From positions 1 through 62,797 of the forward strand of contig JAGPCO010000030.1 in NCBI GenBank assembly GCA_018058095.1: DNA of 62,797 bases, given 5' to 3'. Shown here piece by piece: positions 19,282 through 29,216 of the stretch. How positions within the stretch are numbered: position 1 is the stretch's first letter; the number at the start of each line of letters is the position of its first letter. A program made the translations under genes and the position numbers. The notes beneath the pieces are model-generated. The model saw only the letters and a list, made by a program, of their open reading frames with translations, was not told the DNA's origin and did not search any database. Source of the stretch: Kofleriaceae bacterium. GTDB taxonomy: Bacteria > Myxococcota_A > Polyangia > Haliangiales > Haliangiaceae.

Positions 19282-22200
19282 GTGGTCACGACGTTTCAGC
19301 CACAGACCGCTCCTCAGACCACCACGCCAACCGCGGCGGTCACCACCGGTGCGCCAGCCGCGAGCAACGAGCAGTCGGCCCAGCAAGCGCTGGTGGAGCG
19401 GCTGCGTCGGGCCGCCGGCGGGCTCTCGCCCGAGTGGCGCCTGGCGCTCGGCGCGCTGGTGCCGCCTGACGCCGGCGGGCCGAGCGGGCGCCCGCCCGAT
19501 CTGGCCACCTTCCGCCGCGCCGCCTTCGCGCTCGAGCTGCGCGCCGTCGGCGGCAATACCGACGTCGCGCTGATCCTGACCGAGCAGGACGAGCTCCGCA
19601 CGTACCGCGACGCGCTCCGCCAGGTCGCCGATCGTGCCCCCGGCGACCGGGCCCAGGTCACGGCGCTGCGTACGCTCATCGCCTGGCTCGGTGGTGGCGG
19701 CGACCTCGCCGTCGGCGCCGTCCGCATCGCCGCCTCGGTCGGTCTGCTGTCGGAGGACGGCAAGCGCTGGCTGGCCGCCGATCGCGAGCTGGCGCCCGCG
19801 CTCGAGGCCCACGCCGCCGCTGCCAGCGGCGACCCGGCCCGCGCCGCCGCCCTGCGTGGCCTGGCCGGCGCGCTGCGGAACCCGCCGCAGGTGGGCCCCC
19901 TGGCCCAGGCCGCGGTCACCCCCGTCCCGCTCACCCCCGAGCAGCGGACCGCGGCCGACGCCCTCATCCGCCGCTTCGAGCAGGCCATGCCGGCGCAGCC
20001 GGCCGCGGCCACGCTGGCCGAGCGTCGGGCCCAGCGGGCCCGCACCACCAGCCTGTCGGCCGGGCAGCAGGCCGAGCTCCTCGCCGCCGTGCGCGCCGCC
20101 GAGCCGCGCGTGCGCGACCACGTCTTCGCCTGGCGCAACGCCGAGGGTGACGGCGTGCTCGATCTGCTTCGCCAGCACGCCAGCGTCGGCCAGGCTGACG
20201 CCCTGACCAGCGAGCTCGACCCGGTGGCTCGGCTCGGGCACGAGCTGACCCACACCCTGCAGCAGGGCGGAGGTCGGCGGCCGTTCGCGATCCTCCTCGA
20301 GTTCGCCCAGGCCCACGCCGGCGAGCCGGCGCTGCGCGAGCGGGTCCTGGCCAGCGCGCCGATCATGCAGAACTTCGTCGCCCACCTCGGCGCCGACGAG
20401 AGCCGGCGCGTCATCCGTCTGCTCACCACCGGCCAGGACGGCGCCGACGCGGTCGAGAAGATCTACGACGCCGCCGGCCGCGGCGACGGAAGCGGCGTGC
20501 TGGCCGGGCTGCTCGAGCTGGGGCACACGCCGGGCCGGCTGGCCCAGCTGCGCACCGACCACCTGTTCGTGCACCGCCTGTCCCTGGTCAACACGCCGGT
20601 GACCTGGAACGGGGTCAGCCTGCGCCCGTACGACGTCTTCCTGCAGATGTGCGGGGTCAACCCGTTCGAGACGCGCGAGCCCGGCGCGGTCGCGCGCCAG
20701 GCCGCGGTCGACCCGACCGGCACCGGGCTGCCACTCAACCGCGACGAGCGGACCCGCCTCGACAACGACCTGTACAAGCCGGCCGTCGACGGCCTGTGCG
20801 CCATCTTCGATCGCTGGCGCGGCATCAACGACAACGACACGCTGGCCGTGCTGCGCGGGTTCCAGCGGCGAGCGGCGGAGCCCGAGGTGGCGGCGCTGCT
20901 GCGCCGGGCCCACGAGGCGCCAGGGCCGACCCTGAGCAGCCGCATCAGCGCGCGCGGCCACGACGTGCGCGGCCGGATGCGCGGCGGCATCGACGACGAC
21001 AACCTGCCCGAGGTCGAGCGGATCCTCGGCTTCGCGACCGATCAGGCCGCGGTCGGGGTCATCGGCGGCCGCGGCACCCTGGCCACCGACGGCCAGGTCG
21101 CCGACGGCCAGGCCAAGGTGCCGCTCGAGCAGGCCCTGCGCGAGACCCTGGTCGGGGGCCAGGTCCTGTCGCGCTTCATCCACGACCAGGCCCGGGTCCT
21201 GGCCGACGAGCTCAACGAGGGTGCGCTCAGCGGCTGGGCCGACGAGGACGACGTGCGATCGATCTGGAGCGGCTACCGCGCGGTGGTGACCGACGCGGTG
21301 TGCGCCGACCTGCGCGGCAAGACCGGGCTGGCCCGGGTCTGGCCGATCGAGCTGCTGGCCAACGCCTTCCTCCAGGTCGCCGGCGCGCCGCTGCAGCACA
21401 AGCTCAACAGCGCGCTGTCCGACAGCGAGAAGGCGGTCATCTCCGAGATGGGCATGACCCCGACCCAGGTCGGGACCCGGGCGCAGATGGCGGCGCAGGA
21501 CCTGGCGCAGACCGCGATCGGCGAGCAGCAGGCGGCGGCGGCGGTGACCGCGGCGCAGCAGGCCGAGCGCTTCGCCGCCCCGGCGCGTGCGCTGTTCGCC
21601 GCGCTGGTCGAGCTGACCCGCCTGCCACACGCCGGCGCGCCCGACGACAGCGTGCTACGGCGCGTGCGCCAGCTCCTGCGCGACGGCCTGGCCATCGCCG
21701 ACGCCTCGGCGCCGGCCGCCGCCGCACCACCGACCAGCGTCGCCGCCCCCAGCGCGGCCCGTGCCAGCGCGGCGGCGCCGGCCGCGACCAGCTTCCGCGG
21801 CTACTACCGGCGCGAGTACGGCCTCGACCCGACCCGGCACGTGGTCGAGGTGGCCCAGGCCGTCGCCCGCGCCGGGCGCGGCGTCGACGCCAGCGCGCTG
21901 GCCGAGAACCTGGGCGTCGACGCCGCCGACCTCAGCGCGGCGCGTGCGCCGGCGGCGACCGAGGCCCTCGTCATCGACGAGCAGAACCGCACCCTGGTCG
22001 GTCCCGACTTCACGGTGGCCGAGGCCGAGCGGCGGGCCGGTGTGATGTGGGACGAGCTGCACCGGACCGGGCAGGTCCAGCTGATCCGGGCCGAGCTCGA
22101 CGGTCGCACCGCCGAGGAGCAGCGCCTGATCCACGTCGCGTTCCGCCGCCGCTCCGGCGGCATCGACCTGCGCTACTACCTGCAGCAGGCCCGGGCTCAG

Positions 22201-25200
22201 ATGGGCAGCACCGGCGGGATCTACAGCCGCAGCGAGGTCGCGGCCGGGCAGGGCGCGGTGTCGGCCACCGGCTCCCAGGCCGAGCTCGACCTGCTGCTCG
22301 ACGTCACCGCTCACGGCCGGGTCCCGCTGCCGCAGCGCCTGCGCGGCGCCGCCGCCACCGGCAACCTCAACGAGGTCTACCAGCTGATCGAGGCGGCCAG
22401 CGCCGACGATCGGCGCGCCGTGCTGGCCGACGGCGACACCATGGCGGCGCTGCGCCGGGTCGCCGACGACGCCCACGAGTGGTCGCGCGTGCATCGCAGC
22501 CTGACCGGCGAGCTCGATCTGTACGATCGGCTCGAGTCGCGCGCGCACGGCGCCGGTGGGTTCTGGGGCTTCCTCGACAACACCGACGAGAAGGGCATGG
22601 AGCGCGACATCCGCGCCTTCGTGGCGCAACGTCGACGTGCCATCCGCGCCGAGGAGACCCGGCGCATCGCCGGCGCCGGCAGCCCGACCAGCGAGCAGGC
22701 GACGCAGATCACCCAGGCCACCGACGCTCGCCTGCGCGACGAGCTGATGCGGACGGCGCACAACCCGTCGATCCGCGCCATCCTCACCTCCGAGCTGTCG
22801 GGCACCGAGCTATCGACCCAGCACGGCCTGATCCTGGGCGCCGGCGAGGACAGCCTGGTCGCGGCCAGCCTGACCGACGGCGACTGGACCGAGGACGAGG
22901 AGCGCATCATCGCCGACATCCGGCGCATGCCGCTGGCCGAGCGGCAGCGGCGGCGGACCGACCCCGAGTACCTGCGCCGGCTCCAGGCCGCGATCGGCAG
23001 CCAGACCACCTGGCGCGACGCGATGAACGCGCTGTACGCCAACCACGAGCCAGGCGCCGACGACAACCTGAGCGAACTCGAGCGCGCGGCCCGGACCTTC
23101 CGCCAGGACAGCAGCGAGTTCTACGTCGACGGCGAGGACGTGATCGAGCGCCTGACCCGCCTGTCGCAGGCCGAGTACACCCGGCTCATGGGCGACGCCG
23201 CCCTGCAGCAGCAGATCCTGCAGTCCCTGGCCGGCGACCCGACCCGGCTGCAGCGGGCGCGCGAGCTGATGTCGTTCCGGGCGGCGGACGCCCGGGCCGA
23301 GCTGACCGGCACCGATCCGTCGATGGCGGTCACCGTCGGTGGCGCCGGGGCGGCACCCGGCCCGGTGGTCGAGGACGAGCGGCGGCTGGCCTACGCCAAG
23401 TGGAGCGCGGTGCAGCGCCTGCGCTACGGCGCGAGCCGCTCGTGGGGCAAGCTGCTCGAGGCCGCGCTCGAGACCTACAAGCTGGGGCTGGCGCCCAGCG
23501 CCGGGCCGGCCGACGCCACCGCCGCGACCCCCGTCGCCGCCGCGGCCGGGGCGGCCCCTGCCGCCGCCCCGTCGATGGCCCGCACGGGCGCGATCAGCGG
23601 CCCGGTCGGAGAAGCCGAGCGCCGCCTGCGCGCGCAGATCTGGGACGAGGTCGCGGTCGCGGTCGCCGGCGCGACCGTCGGCTGGGGCGCGATGGAGGAT
23701 GTCAGCCCGACCAGCCAGACGGAGATCATCCGGGCCGCCATCGCCCGCGAGCACGATCCGTCCAACCTGTTGCTCGACCTCAGCACACACTGGAGCGGCG
23801 ACAGCGAGGACCGGATCAAGTCGACCCTGCGCAACGCGTCGGACGACATGCTCATCAGCCAGTGGACGACGGTGCGCCAGGTCGGACCCGACGGGTCCCC
23901 CAGCCTCGAGGCCGCGTACCGGCGCTGGGCCGCCAGCCGCGCCCCGGCGCCCGCCACCGGCGCCCGGCGGCCGCGGGTCGGCAGCCCGGAGTGGGAGGCT
24001 CGGGTCGCGTTCCAGACCTACGCCATCGACACCTCGCGCCCGCTGGAGAACCTGCTGCTGTCCTCGGCCGGCGGCCTGATGACCGACAACGCCGCGACCC
24101 GTGACGGCGAGCGCGCGGTGCGTGACAACAGCGAGTGGCGGCAGTGGCGCGGGCTGGTGCGCGAGCGCATCCCCGGCCTCGACAAGGACAAGATCGCGCG
24201 CGCCATCGGCGCCAGCGCCGACCGCGAGGCGATCGACCTCATCAAGAACCCCAGCCGCGACGCGCTGACCCAGCTGCGCTACGACGACGAGCAGTACGCG
24301 GTCGATCGCGGCAGCGGCTCCAACTACAACATGGACCGGCTGACCGCCGGCGCCGAGGGCGTCGCCGTCGACAACACCATGGCCGACTACCGGCGCACGG
24401 TGCTGACCGGGCTCATCGCCGACCCGACCCAGGCTGACGCCGCCAGCGAGTACGGGCAGCTGAGCGACGGCGAGACCGAGCAGATCGGCGACACCCGCGC
24501 CGCCTACAACACCTCGCGCGAGCAGTTCACCGCCGCCAAGCAGCGGGTGGCCGACATCGCCGCCGCGGTGGTCGCGATCATCATCACCGCGGTGGTCACG
24601 ATCCTCACCGCCGGCACCGCGACCGGCCCGATCGCGGTCGCCCTGCTCGGCGCGCTCACCGCCGGCACCGCGTCGCTCGGCGCCCAGGCCACCCGCGAGG
24701 TGGTACAGGGCACCAGCTTCGACTTCTCGAACGAGGGCCTGCAGCAGATCGCGCGCGACACCATCACCGGCATGGTCACCGCCGGCAGCGTGTACTACGC
24801 CCAGCGCGTGACGGCGGCGGTGTACGGCGCGACCTCGGCCGCGACCCAGGGCGCGGCCCTGGCCGGGGTGGCGCGGACCCAGCCGAGCCTCCTGGCCGGC
24901 CTGGTCCGGGAGGGCAGCGAGGAGGCGATCGAGGAGGGCTTCGGCGGGCTGTTCGAGGTGGCGTCGGCGCCGTTCGACCCGGCCATGTGGCGGGAGGGCT
25001 GGAACGAGGGCTGGCTGCGCGGCAGCCGGCTGGTACGAGACAAGGCGGCCGAGATCCCGGGCCGCATGATGATGGCGGCCGCGTCGTCGGTCCTGACCAG
25101 CTCGGTCAGCCACGCCGCCGGCGGTCTGTACGGCGCGGCCCGTGCCCGCCTCGGCGCTGGCGCGGCGGCGGCACCCGGCCTGGCCGAGGCGGCCGAGGCC

Positions 25201-28200
25201 GCGCGCCCGGGGCACGCCGCGTTCGGCACGCGCGGCACGACCGGGCAGCGCACCACCCAGGTCCTGACCGCGATGATCGACAGCCTGGGCTCGGGCGCGG
25301 TCCAGGGCAGCATGGGCTCGTCGGGCCTGCTCGACGAGCGGGTGTTCCGGGCCGAGGGCCAGGACGCGGCCACGGTGATCGGCGGCATCGGCATGGCGGC
25401 GCTGGTGCAGATGCGCGAGGCCGCGACCAGCCTGCACGTCAACGATGCCTTCGCGGTGCAGCGGGCCATCGCCGGTGCGCGCCAGCTCGACAGCGCGACC
25501 GGGCGGGCCCTGACCCGGCAGGAGCGCACGCTGTACGCGCAGATGGTGATGACCTCGAGCGAGACCTCGAGCGTGCTGTCGGTCGAGGCGTTCGCCCAGA
25601 TCCGGCAGCAGGCGCTCGACGCCGCGGTGGCGCGTCACGAGGCGCAGACCGGGCAGCCGCTGTCGGCGGCCGAGCGCCGGGCGTTCGTGCAGTACGCGCG
25701 CGAGGCCGCCACCATCGAGCAGTTCCACCAGCGCGCGGCCGAGGCGCCCTACCAGATCCCGGCCGTCCAGGCCGCGCGCACCGTGACCGAGCGCGCGGCG
25801 GCGCGGACCCAGGAGCGCGCGGCCGCGGCCCACGTCGCCGCCGAGCAGGCCGACCCGACCGGGCCAGCCCGGCAGGCGGTGGCCGCGCTGCGCAGCCACG
25901 CCGCCGAGGTCGCGGCCAGTCGGGCCGAGACCGACACCATGCGCGATCGTTCGTTCGCGATGAGCGAACAGATCCGCACCGCGCTCGGCCAGGTCCCGAC
26001 CGGCTCACCGCTGCACAACCGGCGTATGGAGCTGTACCAGCAGCTGATGGCGGTGACCGCGCGCATCAACGAGCAGCTCGGCACGGCCATGATGAACCAG
26101 CACGCGCTCGAGCTGCTGCCGATGGACCTCGAGCTCCAGCTGGCCCGGCTCGACCTGGCTGGCCCGCCCGAACAGGCCGACGCCGGCCGGCAGGCGCTGT
26201 ACCAGCTGGTGATCGACGCCCGGGTCAAGGCGGCGACGGCCCCCACCGCGCTGGCAGCCGCAGTCGCCAGCGCCCGCGCCGCCCTGGCCGAGAAGGACGG
26301 CCTGCTCATCCAGGCCGAGGCGGTTCGCGACGTCGCGCTGCGCGACAGCGCGGCCCGGACGGCGACCGCCGACCTACCGCCTGCGCCGCCCGCCACGCCG
26401 CCCGCGCCGGGTGTCGGCGCGCCCACGCCGACGGGCCAGGTCGCGCCGGTGAGCCAGGCGCCGGTCAGCCAGGCGCCGGTGAGCCAGGCGCCGGTGAGCC
26501 AGGCGCCGGTCAGCCAGGCGCCGGTCGCCCCGGTCAGCCAGGGGCCGGTCGCGGCCACGCCGGCGAGCCCCGCCGAGACCAGCAAGTACCAGGAGCTGCT
26601 CGCGGCCCACGGGCCGATCGAGGGGCCGCGGCTGTTCCAGGAGTGGCAGGCCCGCCAGGTCGCCACGACCTCGGTCGTCGCCCCGGCCCCGCTGGTGTCG
26701 ACCGCGCCGACGACGACCACCGGCGTCTACGACATCCTGTCGACGCAGTTCGCCGATCGCCTGACCCAGCACGACCCGACGCTCACGCCGGCGCCGACCG
26801 GCAAGCCGGTGCTCCCGCACCGGGCCGACGACGCGCTGATCGGCCTGCCGGTCGAGACCATCGATGGCACCGCCAGCGCCGACAAGGCGACCGGCGCGCT
26901 CCAGGAGACGGGCCTGCCGCGCTGGGCCGGCCTGAGCCCGAGCGAGCGGATGCACGAGGAGGCGTTCGCGGCCCAGGCCGAGGCCGACCTGCCGGGCATG
27001 CGCGACGCGTTCCTGGCCATGTCGTTCGACAAGAAGCTGGGCACCCACGTGTTCGAGGTCGACGGCGCCAAGAAGCTGTACGAGCAGTACGGCGCCGGCA
27101 AGAAGGCCGAGAACGACGCCCAGCTGCGGGTCCGGGTCACCGCCAACCACGCGCTGCACCCGACGGCGGTGGCGGTCGCTCGCCTGGCCTTCCTCAAGCG
27201 GCTCGACGAGCTCGGTGCGCTGCCCAAGGAGTCGCCGCAGCGCGCGGTGTTCGTGACCAACGGCGGCTGCGCCGCCGGCAAGGGCAGCCTGTCGGGCCTG
27301 GTGCGCGAGTCGACCGGCAGCTTCGACTTCGGCGCGGTGTGGGACGCGGCCGGCGAGGGTGACGCCCAGGAGAACGGCTGGATCCTGGCCGCCGCGCAGG
27401 CGCGCGGCCTCAAGGTCGTCTACGGCTACGCCGAGAACGACCCGATGAAGACGTACCAGTCGGTGCTGCAGCGCGCCGAGGGGTCGGGGCGCATCGTCGA
27501 CCCGGTCACCTTCGCCCGCTCCTACACCCGAGGTCAGGCCAACATGAAGGCCTTCCTCGAGTCGGACGCCTACAAGCAGGCCGTCGCCAGCGGCCAGGCC
27601 AGCGCACTCGGCCTGTACACCGGCCAGTTCGACCCGGCCTCGCTGGCGCCTGGCTCGAACAAGCCGGACTACCCGGACATGCGCCTGCTCGGCGACCGTG
27701 GCGCCATCACGTCGCAGGACCTGGTGGCCCCGCCCGACGAGACCGTGGTGGTCGACAACGCCGCCAAGCAGTTCGAGGCGTGGCTCAAGGCGCGGGAGGC
27801 CGAGGGCAAGGACAACTCGATCTGGTTCGAGGGGGCGATCACCAACCCACTCAAGTTCGGCGCGATCACCCAGGGCCAGGAACAGGCCAGCCCGACCGCC
27901 GCCATCGAGTCCCGCCTGGCCGCGAGCGAGGGCAAGCTCACCACGCTCGAGGCCTACACAACCGCGCCGCCGCCCAAGGGGCCCGGCATCTGGGACTGGA
28001 TGGCCGACCCGCGCAACTGGCAGCCGGCCCGGGTCGCGCTGCACGAGCGCTTGCTGGCGGCGGCGCTGGCCGACGCCAAGGCCCTGGCCGAGGCGCTCGA
28101 CGGCGAGCCGACCCTGCACGCGATGCGGGGCAACACCGCCGCGGGCAAGACGCGGGCGATCAAGGGCAACCTGCCGCAGCTGGAGACGGCGGTCGAGGCG

Positions 28201-28938
28201 ACGGCGGATCGGCGTCACCGCGCGGTCAACCCGGACGCCTTCAAGATCGACCTGATCGCCGCCAGCGAGGCCGGCCTGTCGAGCACCCAGGTGCACATGG
28301 AGTCGTCGATGCTGGCCGACCGCCTCGAGCAGCGGCTACGCGACCTGCGCCGGTCCGACGGCAAGCTGGCGTCGATGCTGATCGACAAGCGCCTCGGCCC
28401 GCTCGAGGACATCGAGCACTACGCGGCGATGGCGCGCGAGACCGGCCGCAAGCTGGCGCTGCACGACGTCGACGCGCCACTCGAGACGTCGATGTCTGGC
28501 GTGCTGGCCCGCTCGGTCGGCGGAGACGATCCCATCCCGCCGTTCGACGTCGTCCGCAAGGGCTTCATCGAGGCGCGCCGCAACCGGACCGAGGTCATCA
28601 AGGTCTTCCTGCAGGACCCGACGCTGGGCAGCTACGAGCTGTTCGGGACGTTGCCGGACAACACCAAGGTCAAGGTGGTGGAGGTGATCGGCGGGGAGCT
28701 CCTGATCCACGACGCCGCCATGTACAAGCAGCTGACCGCGGATCCGAGCGAGCAGGCCGACCGGCTGGGCGAGATGCCGATCACCCGCGAGATGATCACC
28801 CGGATCACTGGCCCGATGACCGGGGGCTTCAAGGCCAAGCTGCAGGGCATCCTCGAGGAGGCCGCGGCCAAGGGCCTGACGTGGAAGGCGGCCCTCGACG
28901 CTCACTCCGCCAAGCGCAAGCCGCGCGGGGGGGCGTGA
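19282..28938 (+). CDS. giant 3,218-residue protein with HELTH motif and two zeta-toxin-like kinases
   Basis: The first 35 residues are a disordered T/Q/P/A tail. An H320-ELT-H324 motif followed by TLQQGG matches the core of eCIS-linked DUF4157-type metalloprotease-like domains, though the rest of that domain is not evident. Helical repeats (about 420-1700), such as ISARGHDVRGRMRGGIDDD, resemble annexin-like modules of eCIS proteins. A hydrophobic, glycine/alanine-rich region (about 1760-1860) could insert in membranes. Five APVSQ repeats (2388-2412) form a linker. Two C-terminal P-loop domains follow: GGCAAGKGS (K2667) and GNTAAGKT (K2956), the latter with VNPDAFK and SSTQVHMESSMLADRL as in zeta toxins, which phosphorylate UDP-sugars. 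A polymorphic effector delivered by contractile injection is the best reading. No signal peptide is present. GTG 19282 follows a GGAGG. Confidence 0.8.
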   Translation: MVTTFQPQTAPQTTTPTAAVTTGAPAASNEQSAQQALVERLRRAAGGLSPEWRLALGALVPPDAGGPSGRPPDLATFRRAAFALELRAVGGNTDVALILTEQDELRTYRDALRQVADRAPGDRAQVTALRTLIAWLGGGGDLAVGAVRIAASVGLLSEDGKRWLAADRELAPALEAHAAAASGDPARAAALRGLAGALRNPPQVGPLAQAAVTPVPLTPEQRTAADALIRRFEQAMPAQPAAATLAERRAQRARTTSLSAGQQAELLAAVRAAEPRVRDHVFAWRNAEGDGVLDLLRQHASVGQADALTSELDPVARLGHELTHTLQQGGGRRPFAILLEFAQAHAGEPALRERVLASAPIMQNFVAHLGADESRRVIRLLTTGQDGADAVEKIYDAAGRGDGSGVLAGLLELGHTPGRLAQLRTDHLFVHRLSLVNTPVTWNGVSLRPYDVFLQMCGVNPFETREPGAVARQAAVDPTGTGLPLNRDERTRLDNDLYKPAVDGLCAIFDRWRGINDNDTLAVLRGFQRRAAEPEVAALLRRAHEAPGPTLSSRISARGHDVRGRMRGGIDDDNLPEVERILGFATDQAAVGVIGGRGTLATDGQVADGQAKVPLEQALRETLVGGQVLSRFIHDQARVLADELNEGALSGWADEDDVRSIWSGYRAVVTDAVCADLRGKTGLARVWPIELLANAFLQVAGAPLQHKLNSALSDSEKAVISEMGMTPTQVGTRAQMAAQDLAQTAIGEQQAAAAVTAAQQAERFAAPARALFAALVELTRLPHAGAPDDSVLRRVRQLLRDGLAIADASAPAAAAPPTSVAAPSAARASAAAPAATSFRGYYRREYGLDPTRHVVEVAQAVARAGRGVDASALAENLGVDAADLSAARAPAATEALVIDEQNRTLVGPDFTVAEAERRAGVMWDELHRTGQVQLIRAELDGRTAEEQRLIHVAFRRRSGGIDLRYYLQQARAQMGSTGGIYSRSEVAAGQGAVSATGSQAELDLLLDVTAHGRVPLPQRLRGAAATGNLNEVYQLIEAASADDRRAVLADGDTMAALRRVADDAHEWSRVHRSLTGELDLYDRLESRAHGAGGFWGFLDNTDEKGMERDIRAFVAQRRRAIRAEETRRIAGAGSPTSEQATQITQATDARLRDELMRTAHNPSIRAILTSELSGTELSTQHGLILGAGEDSLVAASLTDGDWTEDEERIIADIRRMPLAERQRRRTDPEYLRRLQAAIGSQTTWRDAMNALYANHEPGADDNLSELERAARTFRQDSSEFYVDGEDVIERLTRLSQAEYTRLMGDAALQQQILQSLAGDPTRLQRARELMSFRAADARAELTGTDPSMAVTVGGAGAAPGPVVEDERRLAYAKWSAVQRLRYGASRSWGKLLEAALETYKLGLAPSAGPADATAATPVAAAAGAAPAAAPSMARTGAISGPVGEAERRLRAQIWDEVAVAVAGATVGWGAMEDVSPTSQTEIIRAAIAREHDPSNLLLDLSTHWSGDSEDRIKSTLRNASDDMLISQWTTVRQVGPDGSPSLEAAYRRWAASRAPAPATGARRPRVGSPEWEARVAFQTYAIDTSRPLENLLLSSAGGLMTDNAATRDGERAVRDNSEWRQWRGLVRERIPGLDKDKIARAIGASADREAIDLIKNPSRDALTQLRYDDEQYAVDRGSGSNYNMDRLTAGAEGVAVDNTMADYRRTVLTGLIADPTQADAASEYGQLSDGETEQIGDTRAAYNTSREQFTAAKQRVADIAAAVVAIIITAVVTILTAGTATGPIAVALLGALTAGTASLGAQATREVVQGTSFDFSNEGLQQIARDTITGMVTAGSVYYAQRVTAAVYGATSAATQGAALAGVARTQPSLLAGLVREGSEEAIEEGFGGLFEVASAPFDPAMWREGWNEGWLRGSRLVRDKAAEIPGRMMMAAASSVLTSSVSHAAGGLYGAARARLGAGAAAAPGLAEAAEAARPGHAAFGTRGTTGQRTTQVLTAMIDSLGSGAVQGSMGSSGLLDERVFRAEGQDAATVIGGIGMAALVQMREAATSLHVNDAFAVQRAIAGARQLDSATGRALTRQERTLYAQMVMTSSETSSVLSVEAFAQIRQQALDAAVARHEAQTGQPLSAAERRAFVQYAREAATIEQFHQRAAEAPYQIPAVQAARTVTERAAARTQERAAAAHVAAEQADPTGPARQAVAALRSHAAEVAASRAETDTMRDRSFAMSEQIRTALGQVPTGSPLHNRRMELYQQLMAVTARINEQLGTAMMNQHALELLPMDLELQLARLDLAGPPEQADAGRQALYQLVIDARVKAATAPTALAAAVASARAALAEKDGLLIQAEAVRDVALRDSAARTATADLPPAPPATPPAPGVGAPTPTGQVAPVSQAPVSQAPVSQAPVSQAPVSQAPVAPVSQGPVAATPASPAETSKYQELLAAHGPIEGPRLFQEWQARQVATTSVVAPAPLVSTAPTTTTGVYDILSTQFADRLTQHDPTLTPAPTGKPVLPHRADDALIGLPVETIDGTASADKATGALQETGLPRWAGLSPSERMHEEAFAAQAEADLPGMRDAFLAMSFDKKLGTHVFEVDGAKKLYEQYGAGKKAENDAQLRVRVTANHALHPTAVAVARLAFLKRLDELGALPKESPQRAVFVTNGGCAAGKGSLSGLVRESTGSFDFGAVWDAAGEGDAQENGWILAAAQARGLKVVYGYAENDPMKTYQSVLQRAEGSGRIVDPVTFARSYTRGQANMKAFLESDAYKQAVASGQASALGLYTGQFDPASLAPGSNKPDYPDMRLLGDRGAITSQDLVAPPDETVVVDNAAKQFEAWLKAREAEGKDNSIWFEGAITNPLKFGAITQGQEQASPTAAIESRLAASEGKLTTLEAYTTAPPPKGPGIWDWMADPRNWQPARVALHERLLAAALADAKALAEALDGEPTLHAMRGNTAAGKTRAIKGNLPQLETAVEATADRRHRAVNPDAFKIDLIAASEAGLSSTQVHMESSMLADRLEQRLRDLRRSDGKLASMLIDKRLGPLEDIEHYAAMARETGRKLALHDVDAPLETSMSGVLARSVGGDDPIPPFDVVRKGFIEARRNRTEVIKVFLQDPTLGSYELFGTLPDNTKVKVVEVIGGELLIHDAAMYKQLTADPSEQADRLGEMPITREMITRITGPMTGGFKAKLQGILEEAAAKGLTWKAALDAHSAKRKPRGGA
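26443..26517 (+). repeat. five 15-bp tandem units encoding APVSQ
   Basis: Five in-frame 15-bp units encode APVSQ repeats (residues 2388-2412) followed by partial copies (APVAPVSQGPV). They separate the hydrophobic/helical part of the giant protein from its twin kinase region and look like a flexible linker. Confidence 0.9.
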
Positions 28939-29216
28939 TGGTGATCCGCGGTGATGAGGCGCGGGCGCTGCACGACGAGCTGGTCGCCAGCCAGAAGGCC
29001 GAGCGCGAGCGGCGGCTGGCCGCCGCGATCGCGACCGCCACCGCGAAGCAGCCGTTCGACCTGGAGGAGTTCGATCGGCTGTACCCAGGGCGGCCCGGGT
29101 CCAGGGCCCGCGCCGACCGTGAGGCCGATCGCACCTACCAGTACTACGTCGACTACCCCGACGCGCTGACCGTGGCCGAGTTCGTCGACACGCTGGTGGC
29201 GCAGGAGCAGTGGTGA
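28938..29216 (+). CDS. 92-residue protein coupled to giant toxin, possible antitoxin
   Basis: This 92-residue protein starts at ATG 28938, sharing one base with the giant gene's stop (TGATG). It is charged and mostly helical: a first helix (ALHDELVASQKAERERR), a middle segment with PFDLEEFDRLYPG, and a last part with the aromatic patch RTYQYYVDYPD and an acidic helix LTVAEFVDTL. I find no homologous family from memory. Its size is close to epsilon/PezA antitoxin domains that neutralise zeta toxins, and position right after a protein with two zeta-like domains suggests immunity. A cargo adaptor is the main alternative. Confidence 0.6.
   Translation: MVIRGDEARALHDELVASQKAERERRLAAAIATATAKQPFDLEEFDRLYPGRPGSRARADREADRTYQYYVDYPDALTVAEFVDTLVAQEQW

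Noticed and set aside
20230..20300. A full DUF4157 domain in the giant protein
   Set aside because: Only the HELTH...LQQ motif is evident; the preceding sequence does not resemble that domain, so I report the motif and not the domain.
20649..24104. Plus-strand frame of 1,151 codons inside the giant gene
   Set aside because: It is the +1 shadow frame of the giant gene, rich in R, G and P, with no motifs.
22810..25899. Minus-strand open frame of 1,029 codons inside the giant gene
   Set aside because: It encodes an R/A/G/H-rich low-complexity product with no domain and lies antisense to the annexin-like and hydrophobic regions of the giant protein.
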